From DASSWB01 sp035705495 (GTDB taxonomy: Bacteria > Bacteroidota > Bacteroidia > Flavobacteriales > Flavobacteriaceae), in the NCBI GenBank assembly GCA_035705495.1, contig DASSWB010000049.1, positions 1 to 32,147 of the forward strand: a stretch of DNA of 32,147 nt, read 5' to 3'. The translations under genes were made by a program, and so were the position numbers. Of this stretch, positions 30,076 to 32,147 are shown piece by piece. Every line of letters begins with the position of its first letter. Within the stretch, counting starts at the first letter, position 1. Under the pieces are notes generated by a model. It did not search any database. It was not told the origin of the DNA and saw only the letters and a list, made by a program, of their open reading frames with translations.

Positions 30076-31365
30076 ATGGCAACCATTAATTTTTCATATC
30101 GCTCTAGCAAACCTGCGGCAAAAATAGAAGCACGGTTATCTTATTCAGTCAACAAAAAACGTAAATTTCAGCAAGTAAGGATAAACTTAAAAGTTTCAAA
30201 GGATTTTTGGCATGAACTCAAAGAAAAAGGAGATAGGTTCAGAGATACTGACAAAATAAATGAAAGAAATGAAATTAACGAGCATCTTGTGAGTTTACAA
30301 AAATATTTAGAAGATAGATTACCTCCGTCGCATTTAATAGATGAAAACTGGCTCAAAAATTCGGTTCAAGAATATTATAACCCCAGGGTGAGAGAATCCA
30401 TACCGGATGACCTGATAGGCTACTGGAACTATTACATGGCGTTAAGAGAACATGAAATAAAGGAGAAACCACGCTCTTGGCAAAAGTGGAATGAAGTGAA
30501 ACATCGTGTGGAAAGGTTTCAATCCGCCTTGGATAGACAATATAAAATAAGGGATGTAAACGATGAATTTAAAAGAGATTGGGTTAATTATTGCAAAGGT
30601 GAATCCTATGCTAATACAACCATTAAAAAGAACTTAACCTATATCAAAATGGTATGTATGCACGCTGAAAGAAAAGGCGTGGAAACAAGCAGTGAACTTC
30701 CAAAGCTCCAAATAACTTTTAGGGAAGAAAACATTCCAAAGGTTTATTTGTCTTTTGGTGATCTGGAAAAGATAAACCAATTAAAGGATTTGCCAGATTA
30801 CTTAGAAAATGCACGGGACTGGTTATTAATTTCATGCTACACTGGACAACGAGTAAGTGATTTTATGCGATTTAATTCCTCAATGATAAGGGAATCAAAA
30901 AGACGGAAATTTATCGATATAACACAAAAGAAGACTGACAAAAAAATTTCAATTCCCTTACTACCCGAAGTAGAAACAATTTTAAATAAAAATGGTGGCG
31001 GTTTTCCTCGATTTATCAGTTCTCAGAAATACAATAATTATATAAAAGAAATAGGTAAACGTGCAGGTTTGAACACCCCCACGACAGGCAAGGTTTTAAA
31101 AAAAATCACAGAAGGAAAAAATCGAAAGGTGACAGAAGTTTATCCCAAGTGGCAACTTATTACAAGCCACATAGGACGCCGTTCATTGGCGACCAACTTT
31201 TACGGAACAATACCCTCTTCGTACCTAAAAAACATTACTGGCCATGGAACAGAAGCCATGCTATTGGCTTATATAGGAAAAACATCAAAAGATACTGCTT
31301 TTGAAGCTTATGACTTAATGGTAACTGCGCGAAAAAATTGGCAGAATGGCAAGGATAAAAATTAA
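30076..31365 (+). CDS. Tyrosine-type site-specific recombinase (integrase)
   Basis: 429 residues in the usual Bacteroidota order: an arm-binding-like N-terminal domain (1-105), a SAM-like core-binding domain (110-205; LIGYWNYYMALREHE, TTIKKNLTYIKMV) and the catalytic domain. Catalytic residues are all present: Arg259 (CYTGQRVSDF), Lys286 region (TQKKTDKKISIPL), His365-x2-Arg368 (SHIGRRS), His390 (ITGHGTEAML) and the nucleophile Tyr399 (LAYIGKT). It should integrate and excise the element that begins at the nearby tRNA-like site. The following frame overlaps its last 20 bases. Confidence 0.96.
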   Translation: MATINFSYRSSKPAAKIEARLSYSVNKKRKFQQVRINLKVSKDFWHELKEKGDRFRDTDKINERNEINEHLVSLQKYLEDRLPPSHLIDENWLKNSVQEYYNPRVRESIPDDLIGYWNYYMALREHEIKEKPRSWQKWNEVKHRVERFQSALDRQYKIRDVNDEFKRDWVNYCKGESYANTTIKKNLTYIKMVCMHAERKGVETSSELPKLQITFREENIPKVYLSFGDLEKINQLKDLPDYLENARDWLLISCYTGQRVSDFMRFNSSMIRESKRRKFIDITQKKTDKKISIPLLPEVETILNKNGGGFPRFISSQKYNNYIKEIGKRAGLNTPTTGKVLKKITEGKNRKVTEVYPKWQLITSHIGRRSLATNFYGTIPSSYLKNITGHGTEAMLLAYIGKTSKDTAFEAYDLMVTARKNWQNGKDKN

Positions 31366-32147
31366 CGAAGAATTAATTGACAGAATCAAATCTGGATTCG
31401 ATTTGGGTGAATTGTTTACATCTATTAGGCTCGGTGAAGAAGAAATAGTGAGCTTGTCCCATAGACATGATGGAGTATGCCACTATGTTCAAAGTCCAAT
31501 TCGAAATTTTTATTATTCACCCCTAAAGGATTTGGGTCTCAAAAATAACAACTCCCATCTCAATGATTTTCCACCATACATACATTTATCCAACGATTTG
31601 CACATTCGGATCGATAGGATTTTATATATATTGGAAATGATCATGAAAATGAGAAATCAACCGAACCCTCAATTGGAGTCTAATGAATATCAATATGTAG
31701 AAGATTTAATACCCATTTTTGAAGGATATGTTAACAGCTTTAGGACAGGGTTCAATTCATTTATGGAAATCTTTGTGACTCCTCATCTGTTAGTTCCCAA
31801 TGATCGCGTTGAAATAGCGGAAAAAATATTTGATTTTATAAAATCATCTTGGCATCCAGTGCGATATAAAAATGGTTACAACGACATTCTCAGTGCAGGA
31901 ATTTACATGGGACTAACTGAAGGATACAATTACAGGGCGTGGAGTTTTATATTATATAATGAAAGATTGTTTTTACCATTATTTAAAGAAAATGAAGAAC
32001 ATCCTTCTTATGAAGCAAAATTTGAGTTGGATATACATCAAGTTAAAGCAAAACACTATGCTATGTCTTACTTTCTAGATAGCATAGCTTCCGGTGACGT
32101 GGAAGACCTTAAACAGGAGGATTTAGAAAAATTGCTGTTTAACAGAG
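31346..32147 (+). CDS. Unrecognised protein of the integrative element (3' end outside window)
   Basis: An open frame of 267 codons starts at ATG 31346, overlaps the recombinase by 20 bp, and runs off the window without a stop. It begins MARIKINEELIDRIKSGFDL and continues as a soluble, mixed alpha/beta or mostly helical protein rich in Tyr, Phe and acidic residues (RNFYYSPLKDLGLKNNNSHL, IDRILYILEMIMKMRNQ, GYNDILSAGIYMGLTEGYN). No signal peptide, membrane segment, catalytic motif or known domain is recognised. The overlap implies translational coupling with the recombinase, so a role in recombination or its control is possible, but this is a guess. Codon use reads as native coding sequence throughout. 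Confidence 0.8.
   Translation, partial: MARIKINEELIDRIKSGFDLGELFTSIRLGEEEIVSLSHRHDGVCHYVQSPIRNFYYSPLKDLGLKNNNSHLNDFPPYIHLSNDLHIRIDRILYILEMIMKMRNQPNPQLESNEYQYVEDLIPIFEGYVNSFRTGFNSFMEIFVTPHLLVPNDRVEIAEKIFDFIKSSWHPVRYKNGYNDILSAGIYMGLTEGYNYRAWSFILYNERLFLPLFKENEEHPSYEAKFELDIHQVKAKHYAMSYFLDSIASGDVEDLKQEDLEKLLFNR

Noticed and set aside
31346..32147. Idea that the partial frame after the recombinase is a defence-system protein
   Set aside because: No nuclease, helicase, TIR, ATPase or other defence motif can be seen; naming it so would be guesswork.

Overview
The window looks like a chromosomal segment of an AT-rich Bacteroidota bacterium, most likely Flavobacteriaceae. The pointers are several promoters of the flavobacterial TAnnTTTG type (some with an upstream TTG), Lys-rich lipoprotein signals ending in a Cys, the bacillithiol-associated protein YtxJ, small Bacteroidota-only families (DUF6624, PepSY-like) and start regions without strong Shine-Dalgarno sites. 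Species cannot be named from the sequence.

Layout. 1-3776 is a sulfane-sulfur module: the cut-off end of an MBL/rhodanese fusion protein, a leftward operon of two single-domain rhodaneses, a DUF2892 membrane protein and an OsmC-type peroxidase-like protein, a DUF302 protein, and a rightward pair of YeeE/YedE sulfur-permease halves. Two similar dyads (TGTAAC-N4-GTTACA type) sit at the same 33-bp distance from -7-like elements in front of the two main units, suggesting one shared activator. 4141-4487 holds a tRNA-Ser/tRNA-Pro operon with promoter and terminator. 4783-8253 carries the TIGR02587/TIGR02588 membrane pair, a solitary ECF sigma factor diverging from a DoxX protein, a hemerythrin-like protein and a small Bacteroidota protein. 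8267-8592 is a cluster of dispersed inverted-repeat elements; a second cluster with a 153-bp tandem duplication is at 20530-20926. 8614-17794 has a YbiT-like ABC-F protein, lipoproteins, transaldolase, an SDR, the 4.5S-type SRP RNA, a glutaminyl-cyclase-like protein, a thioesterase, YtxJ and a strikingly hydrophilic disordered protein. 17854-20526 has divergent fumarylacetoacetase and glyA genes. 20973-25291 has a TRIC channel followed by a leftward run of poorly known envelope proteins. 25346-28978 encodes a three-subunit biotin-dependent acyl-CoA (probably propionyl-CoA) carboxylase. 29153-29599 is a PepSY-like secreted protein.

From about 29880 the window enters an integrative element. A 12-base match to the 3' end of a tRNA-Pro, followed on the same strand by a hairpin and T-run, abuts a tyrosine recombinase gene with its own repeat-rich control region. 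The recombinase overlaps a long unrecognised reading frame that runs off the window. The cargo is not visible.
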